Shown: positions 1 through 10,556 of the stretch, piece by piece | How positions within the stretch are numbered: position 1 is the stretch's first letter | Layout: each line of letters starts with the position of its first letter | Origin: Triticum aestivum | Lineage: Eukaryota; Streptophyta; Magnoliopsida; Poales; Poaceae | NCBI RefSeq assembly: GCF_018294505.1 | Contig: NC_057812.1 | Location: 56,650,074-56,714,073, forward strand | Direction of reading: 5' to 3' | DNA length: 64,000 bases | Notes under the pieces: generated by a model | The model's database searches: none | Told to the model about the DNA's origin: nothing | The model's input: only the letters and a program-made list of their open reading frames with translations | Position numbers and translations under genes: made by a program

Positions 1-729
1 CCAAACATCACAACGTAACTGGGTGATTATAAAGGTGCTCTACAGGTGTCTCCGATGGTACTTGTTGAGTTGGCATAGATCGAGATTAGGATTTGTTACT
101 CCGATTCTCAGAGAGGTATCTCTGGGCCCTCTCGGTAATGCACATCACTGTAAGCCTTGCAAGCAATGCAACTGATAAGTTAGTTGCAGGATGATGCATT
201 ACGGAACGAGTAAAGAGACTTGCCGGTAACGAGATTGAACTAGGTATTGAGATACCAACGATCAAATCTCGGGCAAGTAACATACCGATGGCAAAGGGAA
301 TAATGTATGTTGTTATGTGGTTTGACCGATAAAGATCTTCTTAGAATATGTAGGAACCAATATGAGCATCCTGGTTCCGCTATTGGTTATTGACCGGAGA
401 AGTGTCTCGGTCATGTCTACATAGTTCTCGAACCCGTAGGGTCCGCACGATTAACGTTCAGTGACGATCGGTATTATGAGTTTATGTGATTTTATGTACC
501 AAAGGTACTTCGGAGTCCCGGATAAGATCGGGGATATGACGAGGAGTCTCGAAATGGTCGAGATGTAAAGATCGATATATTGGTCGACTATATTCGGACA
601 TCGGAAAGGTTCCGAGTGATTCGGGTATTTTTCGGAGTACCGGAGAGTTACGGGAATTCACCGGGAGGGTCAATGGGCCTTCATGGGCTTTAGTGGAAAT
701 AGAGGGCAGCAAGGAAGTGTGGGGTGCGC
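1..729 (+). repeat. Angela-1 5' LTR, first visible part
   Basis: Base 1 corresponds to about base 390 of the LTR when aligned with the complete solo LTR (position 1 pairs with 45286). The alignment continues with few differences to the Gypsy-A insertion point. The last five bases (725-729, TGCGC) are the target site duplicated by Gypsy-A. Confidence 0.9.
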
Positions 730-1645
730 TAATACGTCCATTTTGCATCATGCTTTTATATCAATATTTATTGCAATATGGGCTGTTATTACACATTATG
801 TCACAATACTTATGCCTATTCTCTCTTATTTTACAAGGTTTACATAAAGAGGGAGAATGCCGGCAGCTGGGATTCTGGGCTGGAAAAAGAGTAAATATTA
901 GAGACCTATTCTGCACAGCTCCAAAAGTCCTGAAACTTCACGGATGATGTTTTCCAAATATATAAAAATATATTGAGCGCAAGAACCTCACCAGGGGGCC
1001 ACACCCTTCCCACGAGGGTGGGGGCGCACCCCCCTACCTCGTGGGCCCCCTGGTGGCCATCTTCTGCTATATGGAGCCTTTCGATGGGAAAAAATAAGAA
1101 GCCATCTTCTCGGACAAAACTCCGCCGCCACGAGGTGGAACCTTGGCGGAACCAATCTAGGGCTCTGACGGAGCTGTTCTGCCGGGGAAACTTCCCTCCC
1201 GGAGGGGGAAATCATCGCCATCGTCATCACCAACGCTCCTCTCATTGGGAGAGGGCAATCTCCATCAACATCTTCATCATGACCATCTCATCTCAAAACC
1301 CTAGTTCATCTCTTGTATCCAATTCTTGTCTCCAAGTCCGGGATTGGTGCTAGTAGGTTGCCAGTAGTGTTAATTACTCCTTGTAGTTGATGCTAGTTGG
1401 TTTAATTGGTGGAAGATCATATGTTCAGATCCTATATGCATATTAATACCCCTCTGATTATGAACATGCTTATGCTTTGTGAATAGTTACTTTTGTTCCT
1501 GAGGACATGGGGGAAGTCTTGTTATTAGTAGTCATGTGAATTTGGTATTCGTTCGATATTTTGATGAGATGTATGTTGTCTCTCCTCTAGTGGTGTTATG
1601 TGAACGTCGACTACATGACAGTTCACCATTATTTCAGCCTAGAGG

Positions 1646-3403
1646 CACTACAGGAATCAGGGAATTTGCCATCAGCTTATTCTTTGCCGTCTACTAGCAG
1701 ACGGCAAAGAGGGTCTTTGCCGTCTGCTTTTAAAAAGCAGACAGCAAAAAACAGGCTGATGGCAAATATATTGTTTGCCATCTGCCATTTCTTTGCCGTC
1801 GGCCAGCGGACGACAAAGCTTCAGAAGGCAGACGGCAAAGAGCCCAACTAGGCCCCACTGGACCCTGCGGCTGGTTAATCCAGACGGGCTGGCTGAAGCG
1901 GACGGCAAAGGTTCCAAAGGCACACGACAAAGAAACACTCACGGCAAAGAGAAAGCACAGCTCGCGGATCAATCACCTGGATCGTTGAGTTGGCAAGATC
2001 TCAGACACATGTTCTGTCGGACGCATACCCCACACACCCACGATGCACGCACCCCCAAGGCAACACCCGCGCGCCCCACGCCGCCTGCCTTATCCATCGG
2101 TCTCACCCACCCACCACTTCTCTCTCATCTCTCTTCCTGCTCCCGATCTCACCCACCCCACCACATCTCTCTCTCATCTCTCTCCTTGCTCCCGATCTCA
2201 CCTACCCGCCACCATCCGCCACCGCCCCGGCCCGTCCTCGCCGGCCACCACATCGCCTGCCGGCCGCGGCCACTTCCGCCTTCACCCCCAGCTCCGTCGC
2301 CCCCGACCACTTCCCCCGTCGCCCTCGTAGGCCCGCCGGCGCTCGCCACCACCTCACCGGCCGGCCCCACCTCGCTGGCCGCCATCTCGCCGGTCGGCCC
2401 CGGCCTCGCTGGCCGCCATCTTGCCCGCCGGTCCCGGCCCGACCCCCTCGCTCATCCCCCCAGCAGCCTCCGTGCCCCGTCGCCCATCGCCCCTAGCGGA
2501 ATCCATGCCCCATCGCCCCCGATGGCAGTAGCAACACTGACGGCTGAGCTCCCGATGGCCGCCGACCACCTGTAGCCCCCGAAGGCCGCGTCCCGCACGC
2601 CCATCCGTGCAATCCAGGCCGCCACGAACGCCCTCGCTGGCGAGCGTGTGGTCGTGGGCAGCTGGGTCCGGGCCGGCCGCGTCCAGTGCGGTGGCACCAT
2701 GGCCTTCGTGGCCGTTAACGACGACTCCTGCCACACTAGCCTCTAGCTTGTCGTCGAGGCACCCCGGAAGAGCAAGGACCGCCATCGATCTGGACTCGAG
2801 GCTGGGGCAGTTGCGAGGATGAGGAGCAAGCTCACGTTCGCTAGGCACTTGTTCTTCCGGGTCACCATGCTGTTCATGTAAATGGAGTAATTTTGTGTAG
2901 ATGGAGCAGATGCAAACCTATTCTGTGTAAATAGACTAATTTGGTATTGTGAAATTTGTTCATTTGTCGTCGATTGTTGGAACAAAGCTTAGATGGATAT
3001 TGTGGTGCACTTGAGCTGCTGGTTCACTATATTTTAATAAACAAAATCCTTTGATGTCTCTGATTTTAATAAACGTGTAGATGGACATTTTTTTCCATCT
3101 GTTATTAATCGACAGACGGCAAAACATTAGTTTGGCAGACGACAAAGCCTCTATTACCTCCGTTAGCACCTAACGTGGCTAACACCTACTATTTACCGTC
3201 CACCTTCTTTGCCATCCGCCACTGACGGCAAAGGCCTCTTTGCCGCCCGCTGCAAAAAGCATACGGCAAAGAAGGTGTTTGCCGACCCTGTCTTTGCCGG
3301 AGCTGTTTGCCGTCCGTGGCTGACGGCAAAGCTCTTTGCCGTCCTCCGTCCGTGTCTTTGCCGTCCGCCATGGAAGATGGCAAAGAAGCTGATTCCTGTA
3401 GTG
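1646..3403 (+). mobile_element. Non-autonomous CACTA (DTC) element carrying captured host sequence
   Basis: The ends are perfect terminal inverted repeats: CACTACAGGAATCAG at 1646 and CTGATTCCTGTAGTG ending at 3403. A 3-bp TSD AGG flanks them (1643-1645, 3404-3406). The 3' LTR of Gypsy-A shows the empty site at about 19391. Both subterminal regions are packed with copies of a TTTGCCGTC / GACGGCAAA motif in both orientations, as expected of CACTA transposase binding arrays. There is no transposase ORF. The interior (about 1850-2880) is strongly GC-rich compared with its surroundings and includes a tRNA-synthetase fragment. The element inserted after Gypsy-A, because only one LTR carries it. 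Confidence 0.9.
2590..2878 (+). pseudogene. Captured fragment of a class II asparaginyl-tRNA synthetase
   Basis: Two blocks, in order, resemble plant asparaginyl-tRNA synthetase. Block 1 (2590-2765) reads ERVVVGSWVRAGRVQ, then GTMAFVAVNDDSC and LVVEA. This is the pattern of the N-terminal OB-fold anticodon-binding domain (family pattern: G-W-V-...-G-R...G...F-V-NDGSC). Block 2 (2807-2870) reads AVARMRSKLTFARHLFF, like the start of the catalytic domain (A-R-...-L-..A-H-.FF). The roughly 100 residues expected between the blocks are mostly missing. Stops interrupt block 1 (TAG in the middle of SL*LVV), and the blocks join out of register, so no enzyme can be made. The absence of recognisable intron sequence within the blocks suggests exon-only or rearranged capture. 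I recognise the family from motif patterns only; it was not searched. Confidence 0.65.
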
Positions 3404-3991
3404 AGGAAGACATTGGGGAGTAATAAGTAGATGATGGGTTGCTAGAGTGATAGAAGCTTAAACTCTAGTTTATGCGTTGCTTCGTAAGGGGCTGATTTGG
3501 ATCCATATGTTTCATGCTATGGTTAGGTTTACCTTAATACTTTTGTTGTATTTGCGGATGATTGCAAGAGAGATTAATCATAAGTGGGATGCTTGTCCAA
3601 GTAAGGTCAGCACCCAAGCACCGGTCCACCCACATACCAAATTATCAAAGTACCGAACGCGGATCATATGAACGTGATGAAAACTAGCTTGACGATATTC
3701 CCATGTGTCCTCGGGAGCACTTTACATCATATAAGAGTTTGTCCAGGCTTGTCCTTTTCTAAAAAAGGATTGGGCCACCTTGTTGCACTTTATTTACTTT
3801 TGTTACTTATTGCTCATTACAAATTATCCTATCACAAAACTATCTGTTACCACTTATTTCCGTACTTGTAGAGAATACCTTGCTGGAAACCGCTTATCAG
3901 TTCCTTCTGCTCCTCGTTGGGTTCGACACTCTTACTTATCAAAAGTACTATGATAGATCCCCTATACTTGTGGGCCATCAAGACTCTTTTC

Positions 3992-4009
3992 TGGCACCGT
4001 TGCCGGGGA
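3992..4009 (+). promoter_or_regulatory. Gypsy-A primer binding site, tRNA-Asp type
   Basis: TGGCACCGTTGCCGGGGA lies 11 bases after the LTR end. It is the complement of the plant tRNA-Asp(GTC) acceptor end (...CGGCAACGGCGCCA) except for one base. Gypsy-B1 and B2 have the same site at the same spacing. Confidence 0.8.
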
Positions 4010-4086
4010 GTGAAGCGCCTTTGGTAGGTGGAATTTGGTAAGGAAAAATTTATATAGTGTGCTAAAATTTACTATCAGTTATTACT

Positions 4087-4802
4087 ATGGAAAGTAATCC
4101 TCTGAGGGGCTTGTTCGGGGTATCTTCACCCCGACCAGTAGAGCAAAGAGATGCTCCTCAACCTACTGAACCTACTGAAAATGAATATGAAAATGAAAAT
4201 GCTTGCTTTGAAGTTCCTGCGGGTATGATAGAAAACTGCTAGCTAATCCTTTTTTAGGAGATGGAACAAAACATCCTGATGAACATCTGATATATGTGGA
4301 TGAAGTTTGTGGATTATTTAAGCTTGCAGCTGTACCCGGAGATGTTGTTAAGAAGAAGGTTTTCCCCTTATCTTTGAGGGGAGATGCATCGACATGGTAT
4401 AGGCTATGTGATGATATGAGGTCTTGGAATTACAAACAATTGAAATTGGAATTTCATCAGAAGTTTTATCCTATGCATCTTGTTCATCGTGATCGCAATT
4501 ACATATATAATTTTTGGCCTCGCGAAGGAGAAAGCATCGCTCAAGCTTGGGGGAGGCTTAAATCAATGTTATATTCATTCCCCAATCATGAGCTCTCAAG
4601 GGAAATGATTATTAAAAAATTTTATGCTCGGCTTTCTGGTAACAATCGCACCATGCTTGATACTTCTTGTGCTGGCTCTTTTATGATGAAGACTATTGAA
4701 TTCAAATGGAATTTATTGGAAAGAATTAAACGCAACTCTGAAGATTGGGACCTCGACAATGGTAAGGAGTCAGGTATGACACCTAGTTTTGATTGTGTTT
4801 AA
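4087..4802 (+). pseudogene. Gypsy-A gag, frameshifted
   Basis: An ATG at 4087 opens a frame that dies at a TAG around 4240. The gag reading resumes in another frame (about 4260-4802). The central part is a typical Retrotransposon_gag (capsid-like) domain: FPLSLRGDASTWY, then LEFHQKFYP and a helix-rich segment with ESIAQAWGRLKSM. No CCHC zinc knuckle is visible. The QAWGRL codons contain AAGCTTGGGGGAG at 4543-4555, the same string as the polypurine tract (see findings). The product would be a broken structural protein. A frameshift near 4240-4260 is the main lesion. Confidence 0.75.
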
Positions 4803-5466
4803 TCTTTTATGGATACCGATATTTTTCGTAAATTTAGCACTAAATATGGACTTGACTCTAAGATAGTAGCTTCTTTCTGTGAATCTTTTGCTGCTTATGT
4901 TGATCTCCCTAAGGAGAAGTGGTTTAATTATCATCCTCCCATAGAAGTAAAAGTAGCTGCACCTATTAAAGTTGAAGAAAAGACTATTACTTATAATGAT
5001 CCTATTGTTCCTACTTATGTTGAGAAACCTCCTTTCCCTGTTAGGATAAAGGATCATGCTAAAGCTTCAACTGTGGTTCGTAAAAGCAATATCAAAACAT
5101 ATACACCTCCCGAGCAAGTTAAAGTTGAACCTAATATTGCTATTGTTAAAGATCTCTTGTCTGATAATATTGATGGGTATGTTATTTATTTCTGTAATGA
5201 AACTGCTAGAATTGCTAAACCCCGGGATAAAGATAAACCTAGACCGTGAAGAAGAATTACCTAGTAAGGATGAAATTTATGGTCTTGCTTCCATTGCCGT
5301 ACCTCCTAGTGATCCTTTAGAACAATATTTGGTAGACCATGAAAACTATATGTTTATGAATGAAAGAAGGGAATTAGACGAAGTATTCTTTAAATAGGAA
5401 CCTATTCTGAAAAATAATTTACCTGTAGAAATCATAGGGGATCCTCCTCCACCCAAGGGTGATCCC
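4803..5466 (+). pseudogene. Gypsy-A gag-to-RT linker, no protease recognised
   Basis: Open reading continues at 4809-5249 and, after a frame change near 5230, to 5397 where a TAG ends it. It contains proline- and valine-rich stretches (VEKPPFPVRIKD; YTPPEQVKVEP). I find neither a D-[ST]-G/DLGA active-site motif nor the ILGRPFL signature that the Gypsy-B retropepsins show. The protease may have been lost, or may never have been present in this family. The reading is degenerate, so a very diverged protease cannot be excluded. Confidence 0.55.
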
Positions 5467-8393
5467 GTGTTTGAGCTTAAACCGTTACCTGATACTCTTA
5501 AATATGCTTATCTTGATGAGAAAAAGATATATCCTGTTATTATTAGTGCTAACCTTTCAGAGCATGAGGAAGAGAGATTATTGAAAACTCTGAAGAAGCA
5601 CCATGCTGCTATTGGGTATACTCTTGATGATCTTAAGGGCATTAGTCCCACTCCATGTCAACATAAAATTAATTTGGAAGAAGATGCTAAACCAATCTGT
5701 GATCATCAATGCCGGTTGAATCCTAAAATGAAAGAAGTGGTAAGAAAGGAGATACCAAAACTCCTTGTGGTAGGTATAATTTATCCCATTGCTGATAGTC
5801 AGTGGGTAAGCCCTGTCCATTGTGTCCCTAAGAAGGGAGGTATTATTGTTGTTCCTAATGATAAAGATGAATTGATTCCTCAGAGAATTATTACAGGTTA
5901 TAGGATGGTAATTGATTTCCGCAAATTAAATAAGGCTACTAAAAAGGATCATTACCCCTTACCTTTTATCGATCAAATGCTAGAAAGATTATCTAAACAT
6001 ACACATTTTTGCTTTCTAGATGGTTATTCTGGTTTCTCTCAAATACCTGTGTCAGCCAAAGATCAATCAAAGACTACTTTTACATGCCCTTTTGGTACTT
6101 TTGCTTATAGACGTATGCCTTTTGGTTTATGTAATGCAGCTGCTACCTTTCAAAGATGCATGATGGCTATATTCTCTGACTTTTGTGAAAAGATTTGTGA
6201 GGTTTTCATGGATGACTTTTCCGTCTATGGATCTTCTTTTGATGATTGCTTGAGCAACCTTGATCGAGTTTTGTAGAGATGTGAAGAAACTAATCTTGTC
6301 TTGAATTGGGAAAAGTGCCACTTTATGGTTAATGAAGGTATTGTCTTGGGGCATAAAGTTTCTGAAAGAGGTATTGAAGTTGATAAAGCCAAGGTTGATG
6401 CTATTGAAAAGATGCCATGTCCCAAGGACATCAAAGGTATAAGAAGTTTCCTTGGTCATGCCGGTTTTTATGGGAGGTTCATTAAGGACTTCTCAAAAAT
6501 CTCTCGGCCTCTGACTAATTTATTACAAAAGATATACCATTTTCTTTTGATGATGATTGTGTAGAAACATTTGAAATACTTAAGAAAGCATTGATCTCTG
6601 CACCTATTGTCCAGCCACCTGATTGGAATTTACCCTTTGAAATTATGTGTGATGCCAGTGATTATGCTGTAGGTGTTGTGCTAGGACAAAGAGTTGATAA
6701 GAAACTAAATGTTATTAAATATGCTAGTAAAACTCTAGACAATGCTCAAAGAAAATATGCTACTACTGAAAAAGAATTCTTAGCAGTTGTATTTGCTTGT
6801 GATAAGTTTAGACCTTATATTGTTGATTGTAAAGTAACTATCCACACTGATCATGCTGCTATGAAATATCTTATGGAAAAGAAAGATGCTAACCCTAGAC
6901 TTATTAGATGGGTTCTCTTGCTACAAGAATTTGATTTGCATATTGTTGATAGAAAAGGAGCTGAGAACCCCGTTGCAGACAACTTGTCTAGGTTAGAAAA
7001 TGTGCTTGATGACCCACTACCTATTGATGATAGCTTTCCTGATGAGCAATTAAATGTCATAAATGCTGCTCATACTGCTCCATGGTATGCTAATTATGCT
7101 AATTACATTGTTGCTAAGTTTATACCACCTAGTTTCACATACCAGCAAAAGAAAAAGTTCTTCTATGATTTGAGGCATTACTTTTGGGATGACCCACATC
7201 TTTATAAAGAAGGAGTAGATGGTGTTATTAGATGTTATGTACCTGAGCATGAACAGGAACAGATCCTAGGCAAGTGTCACTGCGAAGCTTATGGAGGACA
7301 CCATGCTGGAGATAGAACTGCACATAAGGTACTGCAATCTGGTTTTTATTGGCCTACTCTCTTCAAGGATGCCCGTAAGTTTGTCTTATCTTGTGATGAA
7401 TGTCAAAGAATTGGTAATATTAGTAGACGTTAAGAAATGCCTATGAATTATTCACTCGTTATTGAACCATTTGATGTTTGGGGCTTTGACTATATGGGAC
7501 CCTTTCCTTCCTCTAATGGATATACACATATTTTAGTTGCTGTTGATTACGTTACTAAGTGGGTAGAAGTTATTCCAACTAGTAGTGCTGATCATAACAC
7601 TTCTATTAAAATGCTTAAAGAAGTTATTTTTCCAAGATTTGGAGTCCCTAGATATTTAATGACTGATGGTGGTTCACATTTTATTCATGGTGCTTTCCGT
7701 AAAATGCTTGCTAAATATGATGTTAATCATAGAATTGCATCTCCTTGTCACCCTCAGTCTAGTGGTCAAGTAGAATTGAGTAATAGAGAACTCAAATTAA
7801 TTTTGCAAAAGACTGTTAATAGGTCTAGAAAGAATTGGTCCAAGAAACTAGATGATGCATTATGGGCCTATAGAACTACATATAAAAATCCTATGGGTAT
7901 GTCTCCGTATAAAATGGTCTATGGAAAAGCATGTCACTTACCTCTCGAACTAGAACACAAGGCTTATTGGGCTATTAAAGAACTTAATTATGATTTTAAA
8001 CATGCCGGTTAGAAGAGGTTATTTGACATTAGCTCACTTGATGAATGGAGAACACAAGCCTACGAAAATGCCAAGTTGTTTAAAGAAAAAGTTAAAAGAT
8101 GGCATGACAAAAGGATACAAAAGCGTGAGTTTAATGTAAGTGATTATGTATTACTATACAATTCTTGTTTAAGATTTTTTGCAGGAAAACTTCTCTCTCA
8201 ATGGGAAGGTCCTTACGTTATCAAGGAGGTCTACCGTTCCGGTGCCATAAAAATCAAAAACTTCGAAGACACAAATCCGAAGGTGGTGAACGGTCAAAGA
8301 ATTAAACATTATATCTCAGGTAATCCCATAAATGTTGAAACCAATGTTATTGAAACCGTAACCCCGGAGGAATACATAAGGAACACTTTCTAA
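5467..8393 (+). pseudogene. Gypsy-A pol: reverse transcriptase, RNase H, integrase (broken)
   Basis: Domains in order: RT (WVSPVHCVPKKGG; YRMVIDFRKLNKATKKDHYP; FLDGYSGFSQIP; MPFGLCNAAATFQRC; catalytic box FMDD at about 6205), RNase H ([27 protein letters not shown]), then integrase with an HHCC zinc finger ([19 protein letters not shown]). The DDE core follows ([30 protein letters not shown]), and then a basic C-terminal module to 8393. Lesions: in-frame TAG at 6274, a frameshift near 6535, TAA at 7431 and TAG at 8010. All catalytic motifs are otherwise readable. It would copy and insert element DNA, but this copy cannot make an intact polyprotein. Confidence 0.9.
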
Positions 8394-8697
8394 AACGTTT
8401 CAGACTCCGAAAAGGAATAGGTATGTGGTACGGTAAGTAAACCGACTCCAAAACAGTTTTAAGGCAATATTTCTCCATTTTGGAATATTTAGAAAAATAG
8501 AAAAATAAGTAGCAGTCCGGGAAGGACACGAGGCATCCACGAGGGTGGAGGGCGCGCCCTACCCTACTGGGCGCGCCCCCTACACGTATTTTGGTCGGTA
8601 AAAATTCATTATATAATCTCCCGGGGATTTTGGCTCCCGTATCACGCAAAAATCTCTTGTCTTTGTTTCGAGCTATCCTGCTGCAGATTTGAGCAAC
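8394..8697 (+). promoter_or_regulatory. Internal LTR-like promoter block before the third ORF of Gypsy-A
   Basis: A non-coding stretch between integrase and the third ORF repeats the layout of the LTR promoter region: an AT-rich segment, a GC-rich inverted repeat (about 8537-8586, CCACGAGGGTGGAGGGCGCG and its partner), then a TATA-like ATTATATAAT at 8608-8617. The third-ORF ATG follows about 80 bases later at 8698. Promoter activity is inferred from this resemblance only. Confidence 0.5.
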
Positions 8698-8782
8698 ATG
8701 TCGTCCCTAGACTCTGAAGGAGAGAGCTATGTAGCTGATTATCTTGCCGACCCTAAAGTCTATTGGGATGTGGAGCACTGTG
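8698..8782 (+). pseudogene. Third ORF of Gypsy-A, N-terminal stub
   Basis: The ATG at 8698 begins MSSLDSEGESYVADYLADP and is cut after 28 codons by the Angela-2 LTR at 8783. It holds the same position as the third ORF of Gypsy-B. A reading frame that continues through the Angela LTR to 9174 is a chance fusion. The function is unknown. Confidence 0.6.
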
Positions 8783-10523
8783 TGTTGGGGAACATAGTAA
8801 TTTCAAAAAAATTCTTACGCACACGCAAGATCATGGTGATGCATAGCAACGAGAGGGGAGAGTGTAATCTACGTACCCTCGTAGACCGACAGCGGAAGCG
8901 TTATGACAACGCGGTTGATGTAGTCGTACGTCTTCACGGCCCGACCGATCAAGTACCGAAACTATGGCACCTCCGAGTTCTAGCACACGTTCAGCTCAAT
9001 GACGATCCCCGGACTCTGATCCAGCAAAGTGTCGGGGAAGAGTTCCGTCAGCACGACGGCATGGTGACGATCTTGATGTTCTGCTGTCGCAGGGCTTCGC
9101 CTAAGCACCACTACAATATTATCGAGGACTATGGTGGAGGGGGGCACCGCACACGGCTAAGAGAACGATCTTGAAGATCAACTTGTGTGTCTAGAGGTGC
9201 CCCCTTGCCCCCGTATATAAAGGAGCAAGGGGGGAGGCCGGCCGGCCCTAGGGAGCGCCAAGGAGGAGGAGGAGTCCTCCTAGTAGGAGTAGGACTCCCC
9301 TCTTTCCTACTCCTACTAGGAGGAGGAAAGGAAGGGGGAGAGGGAGAAGGAAAGGGGGGCGCCGCCCCCCCCCCCTCTTCTAGTCCAATTCGGACCAGAG
9401 GGGGAGGGGGCACGCGGCCCACCCTGTCCGCCCCTCTCTCTCCATTAGGGCCCATAAGTCCCATTACTTCTCCCGGGGGGGTTCCGGTAACCCTCCGGCA
9501 CTCCGGTTTTCTCCGAAATCACCTGGAACACTTCCGGTGTCCGAATATAGCCGTCCAATATATCAATCTTTATGTCTAGATCATTTCGAGACTCCTCGTC
9601 ATGTCCGTGATCACATCCGGGACTCCAAACAAACTTCGGTACATCAAAATATATAAACTCATAATAAAACTGTCATCGTAACGTTAAGTGTGCGGACCCT
9701 ACGGGTTCGAGAACAATGTAGACATGACCGAAACATGTCTCCGGTCAATAACCAATAGCGGAACCTGGATGCTCATATTAGCTCCCACATATTCTACGAA
9801 GATCTTTTATCGGTCAGACCGCATAACAACATACTTTGTTCCCTTTGTCATCGGTATGTTACTTGCCCGATATTCGATCGTCGGTATCTCAATACCTAGT
9901 TCAATCTTGTTACCAGCAAGTCTCTTTACTTGTTTCATAATACATCATCTCGCAACTAAGTCATTAGTTACAATGCTTGCAAGGCTTATGTGATGTGCAT
10001 TATCGAGAGGGCCCAGAGATACCTCTCCGACAATCGGAGTGACAAATCCTAATCTCAAAATACGCCAACCCAACATGTACCTTTGGAAACACATGTAGAG
10101 CTCCTTTATAATTACCCAGTTACGTTGTGACGTTTGGTAGCACACAAAGTGTTCCTCCGGCAAACGGGAGTTGCATAATCTCATAGTCATAGGAACATGT
10201 ATAAGTCATGAAGAAAGCAATAGCAACATACTAAACGATCGGGTGCTAAGCTAATGGAATGGGTCATGTCAATCACATCATTCTCCTAATGATGTGATCC
10301 CGTTAATCAAATGACAACACATGTCTATGGTTAGGAAACATAACCATCTTTGATTAACGAGCTAGTCAAGTGGAGGCACACTAGTGACGTTTAGTTTGTC
10401 TATGTATTCACACAAGTATTATGTTTCCAGTTAATACAATTCTAGCATGAATAATAAACATTTATCATGATATAAGGAAATAAATAATAACTTTATTATT
10501 GCCTCTAGGGCATATTTCCTTCT
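8783..10523 (-). repeat. Angela-2 3' LTR, complete
   Basis: 1741 bp, starting TGTTGGGGAACATAG and ending ...ATTTCCTTCT (terminal A changed to T). It matches the solo LTR at 44897-46628 in reverse complement. On its outer side in element orientation lies the tract AGTGGGAGAC (complement at about 10524-10533), the polypurine primer for plus-strand synthesis. Confidence 0.9.
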
Positions 10524-10556
10524 GTCTCCCACTTGCACTAGAGTCAATAATCTAGA

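Larger units (their letters stand above)
730..3980 (+). repeat. Gypsy-A 5' LTR (interrupted by a CACTA element)
   Basis: LTR sequence lies at 730-1645 and 3404-3980, about 1.49 kb once the CACTA element and its 3-bp TSD are removed. It ends in TGTGGGCCATCA just before the primer site. Compared with the 3' LTR it has scattered substitutions. It also lacks the central bases of the GC-rich inverted repeat (991-1053 here, 18713-18794 in the 3' LTR). A TATA-like GCTATATGGA lies at about 1066-1075, just after that inverted repeat. Confidence 0.9.

Noticed and set aside
1775..2575. A 266-codon Pro/Ser-rich frame in the CACTA element as a gene
   Set aside because: It starts inside the subterminal repeats, is low-complexity and lacks a motif. 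Composition alone explains its length.
3992..4009. tRNA-like matches next to LTRs as tRNA genes
   Set aside because: Only the 18-base primer sites match; no cloverleaf or A/B boxes are present.
8689..9174. A 161-codon + strand reading frame from the Gypsy-A third ORF into the Angela-2 LTR
   Set aside because: It crosses the insertion boundary at 8783. The second half is LTR sequence that recurs, out of context, at 15747-16145. It is not a fusion gene.
9129..9579. Overlapping frames in the Angela LTR (also at 16100-16634 and 19954-20199)
   Set aside because: These are frames in the GC-rich part of the LTR, repeated in every copy and not protein-coding.
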